DNA from: DSWT01 sp036845725
GTDB lineage: Bacteria; Chloroflexota; Anaerolineae; B4-G1; SLSP01
DNA: 20,587 nucleotides
Assembly: GCA_036845725.1 (NCBI GenBank)
Contig: DAIUDK010000106.1
Location: 1 to 20,587 of the forward strand
Reading direction: 5' to 3'
Shown here: positions 1-6,983 of the stretch, piece after piece
Layout: every line of letters starts with the position of its first letter
Position numbering within the stretch: the stretch's first letter is position 1
Made by a program: the position numbers and the translations under genes
The notes under the pieces: generated by a model
Told to the model about the DNA's origin: nothing
Databases searched by the model: none
Seen by the model: the letters and a program-made list of their open reading frames with translations, nothing else

Positions 1-2
1 AT

Positions 3-584
3 ACAGAACCGTTTTTCGCACCTGATCAGTATGTCACCGCCGAATTCACTATTCGCAGCTACGTGCCCGGCGATGGGCCATTGCTGGCGGAGGCGGTCAA
101 TGCCTCGTATGAGCATCTGAGGCGCTTTATGCCGTGGGCCAAGCCCCACACTGAGGAAGTCGAGGCCGAACAAACCGTTCGGCGCTTTCGCGGTGAATAT
201 CTACTTTCCACAAATTTTGTCCTGGGCATTTTTTCGCCTGATGGCAAGCGGCTGCTGGGCGGATCCGGCTTTCACTTGCGCGAGGGCGAGCTGGACAACC
301 GCGCCGCCGAAATCGGCATGTGGATCCGCGCCGATGCGGCGCACAGGGGTCTGGGCGCGCGCGTGCTGCGCGCGCTCCTCACGTGGGGCTTCTCCGAATG
401 GCCCTGGGAACGCCTCACCTGGCGCTGCAATGAGGAAAACGTCGCCAGCCGCCGCACCGCCGAAAAGGCCGGGATGCAACTCGAAGGCCGCTTCCGCGGC
501 AACATCCGCCTGCCCGACGGCACGCGCGAAACCACCCTCGCCTTTGCGGCACTGAAAAGTGAGTGGGGGAGTGGTAATCAGTAA
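3..584 (+). CDS. GNAT family N-acetyltransferase (RimJ/RimL-like), 5' truncated by window edge
   Basis: Acetyl-CoA-dependent N-acetyltransferase, probably acting on a protein N-terminus or a small amine. The substrate cannot be read from the sequence. The frame is open back to base 3. The residues before the GTG at 63 (TEPFFAPDQYVTAEFTIRSY) read as a normal GNAT first beta strand, so the gene starts outside the window and that GTG is not the start. The acetyl-CoA motif A is visible as HRGLGARVLRALLTWGF after the strand EIGMWI. The downstream block NEENVASRRTAEKAGMQLEGRFRGNIR is the typical RimJ/RimL pattern (N..S...AEK.GF..EG). TAA stop at 582. It is followed by an 88-base gap filled with short tandem repeats and then the nitroreductase. 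The family call is firm; the exact acceptor is unknown. Confidence 0.9.
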   Translation, partial: TEPFFAPDQYVTAEFTIRSYVPGDGPLLAEAVNASYEHLRRFMPWAKPHTEEVEAEQTVRRFRGEYLLSTNFVLGIFSPDGKRLLGGSGFHLREGELDNRAAEIGMWIRADAAHRGLGARVLRALLTWGFSEWPWERLTWRCNEENVASRRTAEKAGMQLEGRFRGNIRLPDGTRETTLAFAALKSEWGSGNQ

Positions 585-610
585 CTGGTAACTGGGAATC
601 GGTGATTAGG
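571..610. repeat. Degenerate ~7-8 nt tandem repeat at the end of the GNAT gene
   Basis: The sequence can be split into successive units GGTAATCA, GTAACTG, GTAACTG, GGAATCG, GTGATTAG. The array overlaps the last codons and stop of the GNAT gene, so the C-terminal residues GNQ are encoded by repeat sequence. Units are imperfect except for the two GTAACTG copies. Confidence 0.55.
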
Positions 611-617
611 CTCTACT

Positions 618-657
618 CGCTCATTCGCTCATTCGCTGATTCTTTGATTCGCTGATT
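618..657. repeat. Five tandem 8-nt units (CGCTSATT array)
   Basis: Five units lie directly head to tail with no spacer: CGCTCATT, CGCTCATT, CGCTGATT, CTTTGATT, CGCTGATT. The array fills most of the gap before the nitroreductase gene and stops just before its ribosome binding site (AGGAGGT at about 664). No promoter or terminator is evident in the gap. Confidence 0.85.
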
Positions 658-673
658 TGCACAGGAGGTCACA

Positions 674-1159
674 ATGGACGTATTCGAAGCGATTCGCACC
701 CGGCGCAGTGTGCGCGCGTTCACGGGGGAGGCGATCCCGCGTGAGGACTTGGAGAAAATCGTGGATGCCGGACGGCTCGCCGCGTCGGGCAGTAACAAGC
801 AGCCGTGGGACTTCATCGTCGTCACCGATCATACGATAATCGAGCAGTTAGCGACCACTTCGCAGTGGATCGAGCAGGCCGGTGCGATGATTGCCGTGGT
901 GATGGACCCGGAATCCCGCTGGTGGGTGGAGGACGGGGCCGCCGCCGTGCAGAACATGCTCCTCGCCGCCACCGCGCTTGGCTACGGCTCGTGCTGGCTC
1001 GAAGGCTACGTGTTGCGCAACGAGGACACCTTCAAGACCCTGCTCGGCGTTCCGGTGGAGAAGCGGCTGATGGTATTAGTGCCAGTCGGTGTGCCGGTGG
1101 AGTGGCCCACGAAGGAGAAGAAATCCCTCGAAGAGGTCATCCACTGGGAGCGGTATTGA
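674..1159 (+). CDS. Small nitroreductase family flavoprotein
   Basis: FMN-dependent NAD(P)H oxidoreductase of the nitroreductase superfamily, cytosolic; the physiological substrate is unknown. The N-terminus is diagnostic: FEAIRTRRSVRAF, in which the RRS(V/I)R segment contacts the FMN phosphate, followed by AASGSNKQPWDFIVV, the conserved S.N.QPW flavin-binding loop. The C-terminal half has the usual GYGSCWLEGY motif and the ending PVGVPVEWP. At 161 residues it belongs to the short class of the family. A strong AGGAGGT lies 5 bases upstream of the ATG. The stop is one base before the next start, so the SGNH hydrolase is very likely co-translated. Nothing in the sequence distinguishes a nitro-reducing enzyme from a dehalogenating or flavin-destructive relative. 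Confidence 0.9.
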   Translation: MDVFEAIRTRRSVRAFTGEAIPREDLEKIVDAGRLAASGSNKQPWDFIVVTDHTIIEQLATTSQWIEQAGAMIAVVMDPESRWWVEDGAAAVQNMLLAATALGYGSCWLEGYVLRNEDTFKTLLGVPVEKRLMVLVPVGVPVEWPTKEKKSLEEVIHWERY

Positions 1160-1160
1160 G

Positions 1161-1820
1161 ATGAGAGCGCAGCGGATTCTCTTCCTCGGCAACAGTTATA
1201 TCTATTGCAACGAGTTGCCCACGATGCTGGCACAGTTAGCGGCGGCGGGTGGCAAGGAGGTGGACGTGCATCAGGTCACAGCGGGCGGGGTGACGCTCGA
1301 ATGGCACGCGCAGAATGAGGCCACCCTCGCAACATTGTGTGAAACGTGGGATGTCGTCGTGTTGCAAGAGCACAGCATCCGCCCGATTCAGGACACGCCG
1401 CAGATGTTCATGGCGGCAGCCGCCTTGCAGCCAATGATCGCCTCGACCGGTGCGCAGACGGTACTCTTTATGACATGGGCGCGTCAGCACTTCCCGGAGA
1501 TGCAGGCCGGGCTGGCGCGCGTCTACACCACGCTCGCGCAGGAGATCGGCGCGCGCGTTGCACCTGTGGGCTTGGCGTGGGAAGCTGCGCTCGCCGCCGA
1601 CCCGTCGCTGGCGCTGTACACCGAGGACAAGAGCCACCCCACGCCCCTCGGCTCCTACCTGGCGGCATGCGTCTTCTATGCGACGTTCTTCGGCGAAAGC
1701 CCCGTGGGCCTGCCTGCGAAGCTCACGACGACGGGCGGCGAAACACTGGTTGAGATACCGGAGGTGCAGGCGCGGCTGGCGCAGAGCGTGGCTTGGGAGG
1801 TTGTTCAAAAGCATAGTTAA
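1161..1820 (+). CDS. SGNH/GDSL-type hydrolase (DUF4886-like)
   Basis: Predicted serine hydrolase with the SGNH fold (esterase, lipase or carbohydrate esterase), 219 residues. Block I is RILFLGNSYIYCNELP, with Ser12 as the likely nucleophile in the GNS form usual for the DUF4886 branch. The strand WDVVVLQEHS carries the middle block. The C-terminal DKSHPT (Asp156, His159) is the D-x-x-H of block V and completes the triad. No signal peptide is seen, so it is probably cytosolic. The ATG at 1161 was chosen because the protein then begins directly with the block I beta strand; a longer in-frame reading would run back through the nitroreductase gene. It starts one base after the upstream stop. The substrate is unknown. 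A carbohydrate ester is possible given the deacetylase two genes on, but that is only context. Confidence 0.82.
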   Translation: MRAQRILFLGNSYIYCNELPTMLAQLAAAGGKEVDVHQVTAGGVTLEWHAQNEATLATLCETWDVVVLQEHSIRPIQDTPQMFMAAAALQPMIASTGAQTVLFMTWARQHFPEMQAGLARVYTTLAQEIGARVAPVGLAWEAALAADPSLALYTEDKSHPTPLGSYLAACVFYATFFGESPVGLPAKLTTTGGETLVEIPEVQARLAQSVAWEVVQKHS

Positions 1821-1847
1821 CCGCCTTCCTTAGGAAAAGAAGATGTT

Positions 1848-2576
1848 ATGACAGAAATAGGCTACGGCTATGGAAGTGAATGGCACTTATTGCGTCATTT
1901 GGGTTATCATCGCGCCTATCTTTCTCGAAAGGTCATTGATGTTGTCCGTGTTCAGGGTGTTAAGTGGTTGGATTTCAACTTTTCCCCGAAAAATGTGCCA
2001 TTGCAAGACGATAAAGAACTCGTTGGGTTGGAGTTTATTGAAGACGCTCAAGTCCAAGAAAAGTGGAAATCGTTTTGGCCGCAAACTGGTAATGCTCAGA
2101 ATTGGGACGCGGTGGGTAAGGTTTATTTTGACGATACAGCCGAATGGCTATTGGTAGAAGCCAAAGGCCATATCGGAGAACTTGAAAGCAAGTGTGGCGC
2201 GACAAGTCGTGTGAGCAAGCAGGTCATCTATTCGGCTTTGGAAAAAACGAGCGAGGCATTTGGCAATCGTCAACAACAAATTGAAAACTGGCTCGCTCCC
2301 TATTACCAGTATGCAAACCGATTGGCTGTGTTGTACTTTTTGGTGCGTGAATGTTCACCTCCGGTGAATGCGCGTCTTCTGTTCATCTATTTTTACGGTG
2401 AAAACCGGGAAAATCTCAACTGTCCGCAAAACGAACAGGCATGGCTGCCGGAAATTGAGAAAATGATAGGCTGGTTAGGGATCGATAGACATAGCGAATT
2501 GGCGCAACGGGTTCATTACCTCTTTTTGCCTGTGAATCCCGTTGGTGTTGATATTCGTGCCAAATCAAAAGGATAA
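1848..2576 (+). CDS. Uncharacterised protein with PD-(D/E)XK-like nuclease signature, AT-rich
   Basis: I do not recognise a named family. The protein has 242 residues and no signal peptide or membrane segment. The N-terminal block YGYGSEWHLLRHLGYHR has the look of a conserved family signature, with Glu11 a possible metal ligand. The centre reads NWDAVGKV (Asp87), then after a short turn EWLLVEAKGH (Glu104, Lys106): an acidic residue on one strand and E-x-K on the next, the arrangement of the PD-(D/E)XK nuclease core. A tyrosine- and tryptophan-rich C-terminal half includes WLAPYYQYANRLAVLYFLV and LLFIYFYG. Base composition and codon use are visibly more AT-rich than in all flanking genes, suggesting recent acquisition. 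The ribosome site AGGAAAAG lies about 8 bases before the ATG. It could be a defence-type or DNA-processing nuclease; the function is not established. Confidence 0.7.
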   Translation: MTEIGYGYGSEWHLLRHLGYHRAYLSRKVIDVVRVQGVKWLDFNFSPKNVPLQDDKELVGLEFIEDAQVQEKWKSFWPQTGNAQNWDAVGKVYFDDTAEWLLVEAKGHIGELESKCGATSRVSKQVIYSALEKTSEAFGNRQQQIENWLAPYYQYANRLAVLYFLVRECSPPVNARLLFIYFYGENRENLNCPQNEQAWLPEIEKMIGWLGIDRHSELAQRVHYLFLPVNPVGVDIRAKSKG

Positions 2577-2579
2577 ACA

Positions 2580-3425
2580 TTGAACAAACGCCAAACCAAC
2601 CGCCTCTTGGGCTGCCCGCCCGACGCGCGTTTGCTGATTCTCAACGCCGACGATTTCGGGATGTGCCACGCGGTCAACGCGGCGATTGTGCGCGTGCTGG
2701 AGGCGGGCATGGTCCGCTCCACGACCTTGATGGTGCCCTGCCCCTGGGCGCTGCACGCGATGCGTTTCCTGGCGCAGCATCCCGACATTTCCTTCGGCGT
2801 GCATCTCACCGTGATTTGCGATGGGATCGATTACCGTTGGGGGCCGGTGACGCCCAGAGAGAAGGCGCCGACCTTGAGCGATGAAGCCGGCTATTTCTAC
2901 ACCTTCGACTGGATGTCCAAGTTTTTCGCGCAGGTCAGCCTGGATGAACTGGAAATGGAATTCAGAGCGCAAATCGAAGTCGTACTGGCAGCCGGGCTGC
3001 AACCCACGCACCTGGATTGGCATTCGCTGCGCATCGGCCGCAAACCTGAAGTTTTCGATGTGATGCTGAGTCTGGCGCGAGAGTACGGACTGGCGCTGCG
3101 CGTCGCCGGACGAACCTGGATTGAAAAGGTGCAAGGCCTGGGTCTGCCCGCCAACGATCATGACTTTTTGGACAGCTATCTCCTTGATCCGCTCACCAAA
3201 GCTGCTCGTTACGCCGAGTTGTTACGCGTGTTACCCGCCGGGCTGAGCGAGTGGGCGATACACCCGGGTCTCGATACCCCAGAATTGCTGGCGATAGAAC
3301 CCGGCGACAACCGTTCCCGCCAGGCGGACTTCGATTTCTGGACGTCGCAGCAGGCCAGAGACATCGTGGAAGAAGAGGGCATCCTCCTCCTCGATTATCG
3401 CGCCTTGCAGCAGTTTTGGTGCTAA
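2580..3425 (+). CDS. ChbG/YdjC-family carbohydrate deacetylase
   Basis: Predicted metal-dependent deacetylase of N-acetylated sugars, the YdjC/ChbG family acting on chito-oligosaccharides or related amino sugars in the cytosol. The signature LLILNADDFGM (Asp24, Asp25) supplies the catalytic base and a metal ligand. His75 in GVHLTV and His144/His148 in PTHLDWHS complete the metal site, and IHPGLD near residue 228 is the conserved C-terminal HPG block. At 281 residues the length is normal. The start is a TTG three bases after the previous stop, with AAAAGGA about 8 bases before it; the next Met would be Met28, already past the catalytic NADDFG motif (residues 22-27). The very short spacing indicates co-transcription with the AT-rich gene upstream. 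GC content returns to the local high level here. Confidence 0.9.
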   Translation: MNKRQTNRLLGCPPDARLLILNADDFGMCHAVNAAIVRVLEAGMVRSTTLMVPCPWALHAMRFLAQHPDISFGVHLTVICDGIDYRWGPVTPREKAPTLSDEAGYFYTFDWMSKFFAQVSLDELEMEFRAQIEVVLAAGLQPTHLDWHSLRIGRKPEVFDVMLSLAREYGLALRVAGRTWIEKVQGLGLPANDHDFLDSYLLDPLTKAARYAELLRVLPAGLSEWAIHPGLDTPELLAIEPGDNRSRQADFDFWTSQQARDIVEEEGILLLDYRALQQFWC

Positions 3426-3444
3426 AGTATAGCTCTTGCTTAAC

Positions 3445-3465
3445 CTGCCTCCGGGACGGGGGCAG
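3445..3465 (+). terminator. Weak hairpin after the deacetylase gene
   Basis: CTGCCTCC and GGGGGCAG can form an 8-bp stem with one G-U pair around a 5-base loop. No T-tract follows, so it is at best a weak or factor-dependent terminator. Confidence 0.3.
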
Positions 3466-3495
3466 TGAGCGGTTGAGCGTTGGCGCGCACACAAA

Positions 3496-3526
3496 AATCC
3501 GTTACAATCCGTTGAATCCGTTGACA
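3496..3526 (+). repeat. Triple AATCCGTT element, forward copy
   Basis: Three exact AATCCGTT units (3496, 3506, 3515) are separated by 2 and 1 bases and the last is followed by GACA. The same structure, in inverted orientation, occurs at 15744-15774. It lies 20 bases upstream of the glycyl-tRNA synthetase start. Confidence 0.85.
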
Positions 3527-3546
3527 TTATCTGAGGTGAATCACGT

Positions 3547-6500
3547 ATGCTGACATTTCAAGAAGTCCTTCTCCGCTTACAACGCTACTGGGCTGACCAG
3601 GGCGCGCTGCTCTGGCTGCCGTATAGCGAAAAGGTCGGCGCGGGCACGATGAACCCGGCGACCTTCCTCCGCGTGCTGGGGCCGGAACCCTGGAACGTGG
3701 TCTACATCGAGCCGTCGTACCGACCCGACGACGGGCGCTACGCCGAAAATCCCAACCGGATGCAGATGCACACCCAGTTGCAGGTCATTCTCAAGCCCGA
3801 TCCCGGCGACCCGCAGGAACGCTACCTCAAGAGCCTGGAAGCCATTGGCATCCGCCGCGAGGAGCACGACATCCGCTTCGTCGAGGATAACTGGGAAAGC
3901 CCGGCGCTCGGCGCGTGGGGCCTGGGGTGGGAGGTCTGGTTGGACGGGCAGGAGATCACACAGTACACGTACTTCCAGCAGGCCGGCGGCATCAACCTGG
4001 AAATTCCGTCTGTTGAGATGACCTACGGCCTAGAACGCATCGTGATGTACCTCCAAAACGTGCGCTCGGTGTGGGATATGGCCTGGGATGACAATCACAC
4101 CTACGGCGAAATTCTGGCCGATCAGGAAGTGGACCATTGCCGCTACGAGTTCGAGTACGCCGATATCGACCGCGTGCAGGCGATGTATGACCTGTTCGAG
4201 AAAGAGGCGCTGCTCAACCTCAAACACGGGCTGGTCGTGCCCTCGCTCGACTACATCCTGCGCTGCTCGCACGCCTTCAACCTGCTCGACTCGCGCGGGA
4301 CGGTGGGCGTCACCGAGCGCGCCGTCTTCTTCAAGCGGATGCGCGATTTGTCGCGGCAGGTCGCCGAAGCGTACCTGGCGCAGCGCGACCGGGCCGGCTT
4401 CCCGTGGGAAAAGCGCCCTGGACTGACCTCGGCCTCAGCCTCGCCGGGCGCGTTGATGCATCTGCCGCTGCAAGACAAGATGCCACCGACTGTGCAAACC
4501 GTCCCCGTTCAGGGATGCGCGCCGTTTCTCTTCGAACTGGGCATCGAAGAGCTGCCTGCCTCGCACCTCACCGGCGCGTTGGCGCAGTGGCGCGAACTGG
4601 TCTCCGCCGCCCTCGACGCGGCGAAATTGGAACATGGCGACGTTCACATCTGGGGTACGCCACGCCGTCTCGTGGTCTACGTGGCGGATATGGCGCTTCG
4701 GCAGGCCGACGAGACGCTGGAAATCAAAGGCCCGCCCGCCAGCGCCGCCTTCGACGCGGACGGAAATCCGACGCGCGCCGCGCAGGGCTTTGCTCGCTCC
4801 AAAGGCGTGGACGTGGCGGATTTGGTCGTCCGCGAGACGGAGGGTGGGGCGTATATTTTCGTCACCCAACACGTGCCCGGACGCTTTGCCGCCGATGTGC
4901 TGGCGGACCTCTTGCCCGACTGGATCGCCAGGCTGCGCTTCCCGCGCGCGATGCGTTGGAACGAAACCGGCGTCGCGTTCAGCCGGCCCATTCGCTGGCT
5001 GCTGGCGCTGTTGGGCGAGGACGAAGTCGCCTTCAGCTACGCCGGTTTGCAGAGCGGGCGCGTGACCCGTGGCCCGCGCCCGGCGGGATCGCCTGAAGTG
5101 GCGCTGGCTGCTGCGAGCGATTACCGGCCCACACTGGCCTCCTATGGCGTTATTGTCGATCAGGATGCGCGCCAGGCGGAGATTCTGCGCCAGGTGCAGG
5201 CGGTTGCGGCGGAGGTCGGCGGGCAAATCCCCGACGATCCGGCGCTGTTGGAGGAAGTCACCAACCTGGTCGAAGTCCCCACGGCGCTGCTCGGCGCGTT
5301 CGAGAAGCGCTATCTCACGCTGCCACAGGACGTGCTCATCGCCGTGATGAAGAAGCACCAGCGTTACTTCCCAGTGTTTGATGCGCGCGGACGCATTATG
5401 GCGCACTTCGTCGCCGTCCGTAACGGCGGCAGCGAGCACCTGGACCTCGTCCGCCAGGGCAACGAGGACGTCATCCGCGCGCGCTACGCCGACGCGGAGT
5501 TCTTCTACAACCAGGACTGCCGTAAGCCACTGGCGGAGTACCGTGACGGTTTGGCAAAACTGACCTTCCAAATGGACCTGGGGTCGATGTTGCAGAAATC
5601 CGAGCGGCTGGAGAAACTCGCGCCGTGGGTGGGCGAGCGGATGCACCTGTCCGCCGAGGATATGGACACGCTCAACCGCGCGGCGTATCTGGCGAAGGCT
5701 GACCTCGCCACGCACATGGTCGTGGAGATGACGAGCCTGCAAGGCATCATGGGCCGCGAATACGCCAAACGCTCCGGCGAACCGGCGACGGTCGCGCAGG
5801 CGATCTTCGAGCATTACCTGCCGCGTTCGGCGGGCGACAAGCTGCCGGAGAGCGCGCCGGGCGTCGCGCTGGCGCTGGCGGACCGGCTGGATAGCCTGGC
5901 GGGCCTGTTTGCTGTGGGTCTCGCGCCGACCGGGTCGGCGGATCCCTACGGCTTGCGCCGGGCCGCGGCCGGCGTTGTGCAAATCCTGCTAGAGCGCGGG
6001 TTGCCGTTCTCCACACGGGCAGGGCTGGCGGAAGCGGCGCTCGCGCTGCCGGTCGAAGCGTCTTCCGAAAGCCTCGCCGCTGCTGTGGACTTTATCGTCG
6101 GGCGGCTCCAGGTGATGTTGCGCGAAACCGGCCTGGCCTTCGACGTCGTCGAGGCGGCGCTGGCGGCGCGGGGTGAGAATCCCGTCCTGGCCCGCGAAGC
6201 TGCGCAACAGCTCACGACCTGGGTCGCCAAAGACGGTTGGAGCGTCCTGCTCGACAACTACGCGCGCTGCGTCCGCATCACCCGCGAGCAGCCGCGTTTC
6301 ACGCTGGATGCGTCGCTGTTGCGCGAACCCGCCGAACAGGCGCTCTACAAGGCGCTGTCTACTGCTGAGGCCGCCATCAGCCCGGAAAGCGACGTAGACG
6401 GCTTCCTCACGGAGTTTACGCCGCTCGTACCGTTCATCCAGGCGTTCTTCGACGAGGTGTTGGTGATGGACAAGGACGTTGCCTTGCGTGAGGCGCGTCT

Positions 6501-6570
6501 GGCCTTGTTGCAGCGCATCGCGGGGCTGGCAGAGGGGATTGTGGATTTGAGTAAGCTAGAAGGGTTTTAG
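3547..6570 (+). CDS. glyQS: Glycyl-tRNA synthetase, alpha and beta subunits fused
   Basis: Charges tRNA-Gly with glycine. Most bacteria with this bacterial-type enzyme make an alpha2beta2 tetramer from glyQ and glyS; here both are one 1007-residue chain. Residues 1 to about 285 are the class II catalytic alpha part: FQEVLLRLQRYWADQGA at the start, then GAGTMNPATFLRVLGPEPW, AYVEPSYRP-like VVYIEPSYRPDDGRY, NPNRMQMHTQLQVILKP and FQQAGGINL. A linker of about 40 residues (PGLTSASASPGALMHLPL onward) leads to the beta part, which begins at about residue 327 with FLFELGIEELPASHL and runs to the end with the helical C-terminal tRNA-binding region. GAGGTG precedes the ATG by 8 bases. No T-box leader is visible in the 120-base gap. 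Fused forms are known in Chlamydia, some other bacteria and plant organelles. Confidence 0.97.
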   Translation: MLTFQEVLLRLQRYWADQGALLWLPYSEKVGAGTMNPATFLRVLGPEPWNVVYIEPSYRPDDGRYAENPNRMQMHTQLQVILKPDPGDPQERYLKSLEAIGIRREEHDIRFVEDNWESPALGAWGLGWEVWLDGQEITQYTYFQQAGGINLEIPSVEMTYGLERIVMYLQNVRSVWDMAWDDNHTYGEILADQEVDHCRYEFEYADIDRVQAMYDLFEKEALLNLKHGLVVPSLDYILRCSHAFNLLDSRGTVGVTERAVFFKRMRDLSRQVAEAYLAQRDRAGFPWEKRPGLTSASASPGALMHLPLQDKMPPTVQTVPVQGCAPFLFELGIEELPASHLTGALAQWRELVSAALDAAKLEHGDVHIWGTPRRLVVYVADMALRQADETLEIKGPPASAAFDADGNPTRAAQGFARSKGVDVADLVVRETEGGAYIFVTQHVPGRFAADVLADLLPDWIARLRFPRAMRWNETGVAFSRPIRWLLALLGEDEVAFSYAGLQSGRVTRGPRPAGSPEVALAAASDYRPTLASYGVIVDQDARQAEILRQVQAVAAEVGGQIPDDPALLEEVTNLVEVPTALLGAFEKRYLTLPQDVLIAVMKKHQRYFPVFDARGRIMAHFVAVRNGGSEHLDLVRQGNEDVIRARYADAEFFYNQDCRKPLAEYRDGLAKLTFQMDLGSMLQKSERLEKLAPWVGERMHLSAEDMDTLNRAAYLAKADLATHMVVEMTSLQGIMGREYAKRSGEPATVAQAIFEHYLPRSAGDKLPESAPGVALALADRLDSLAGLFAVGLAPTGSADPYGLRRAAAGVVQILLERGLPFSTRAGLAEAALALPVEASSESLAAAVDFIVGRLQVMLRETGLAFDVVEAALAARGENPVLAREAAQQLTTWVAKDGWSVLLDNYARCVRITREQPRFTLDASLLREPAEQALYKALSTAEAAISPESDVDGFLTEFTPLVPFIQAFFDEVLVMDKDVALREARLALLQRIAGLAEGIVDLSKLEGF

Positions 6571-6611
6571 CGATCAGTGATTAGCCGTCAGCCAGAAAGT
6601 AAGTTGTGGAA

Positions 6612-6644
6612 AAACCGCCAGGGGTATTATACCCCTGGCGGTTT
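6612..6644. terminator. Bidirectional rho-independent terminator
   Basis: A perfect 15-bp stem (arms 6612-6626 and 6630-6644, core ACCGCCAGGGGTA) closes on a 3-base loop. On the plus strand it is followed by CATTTT; on the minus strand the stem runs straight into a T-tract from the AAAAA at 6610-6614. It sits between the convergent glyQS and the parA-linked small gene and can end both transcripts. Confidence 0.92.
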
Positions 6645-6653
6645 CATTTTCGA

Positions 6654-6983
6654 TTACGAATCCTCACGAAGGGGTGGTTGTTCGGCGAGCAGGCGCGCGA
6701 GGAGTTGGGTTTGGGCGTCTGGGACAGGTGAAGCGTCGGCCGGCGGGGGTTCCGGCGGTGTTTCTTCGCGTAGCCATTCCTGAAGGGCACGTTCAGCCTC
6801 GTCATCGGGGAGATCGAGTGCCAGGAGCGTTTCGATTTCCGGCGGGACGGCTGCCTCTGGCTCCGGTATGGCGTCTTCCGGCGCGGGTGGCGTTTCGATG
6901 CCGAGCCATTCGAGCGTGTCCATATCGGCGAACGGATTGTCGCCGAGCGCGCGTGGTTGGGGCTGTTTTTCCGCGTCAGACAT
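6654..6983 (-). CDS. Small acidic proline-rich protein coupled to the ParA-type ATPase
   Basis: Unrecognised 109-residue protein. It is rich in Pro, Glu, Asp and Ala, with low-complexity stretches such as TPPAPEDAIPEPEAAVPPE and ETPPEPPPADASPVPD. A short helical segment lies between them (IETLLALDLPDDEAERALQEWL) and another at the C-terminus (QTQLLARLLAEQPP). It has no basic DNA-binding region, signal peptide or membrane segment, so it is not a ParB. It is probably largely disordered with short binding helices. Its ATG overlaps the end of the ParA gene by 8 bases (ATGTCTGA), the usual sign of translational coupling, so the two products are likely partners. A plausible but unproven role is adaptor or cargo-linking protein for the ATPase. 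Confidence 0.8.
   Translation of the reverse strand: MSDAEKQPQPRALGDNPFADMDTLEWLGIETPPAPEDAIPEPEAAVPPEIETLLALDLPDDEAERALQEWLREETPPEPPPADASPVPDAQTQLLARLLAEQPPLREDS

Noticed and set aside
63..65. GTG at 63 as the start of the GNAT protein
   Set aside because: The open frame upstream encodes a normal GNAT beta strand and continues to the window edge.
1848..3425. AT-rich gene as part of a mobile element
   Set aside because: No inverted repeats, target duplication, integrase or transposase is visible around it; only composition suggests transfer.
3496..3526. AATCCGTT repeats considered as a CRISPR remnant or T-box part
   Set aside because: Units are 8 bases with 1-2-base spacers, so there is no spacer content; no T-box specifier or antiterminator bulge sequence is visible ahead of glyQS.
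4435..5982. Long minus-strand open frame of 515 codons inside glyQS
   Set aside because: It is antisense to well-conserved synthetase sequence, has an Arg/Gln/Ala-rich composition typical of shadows in high-GC genes, and shows no motif or ribosome site.
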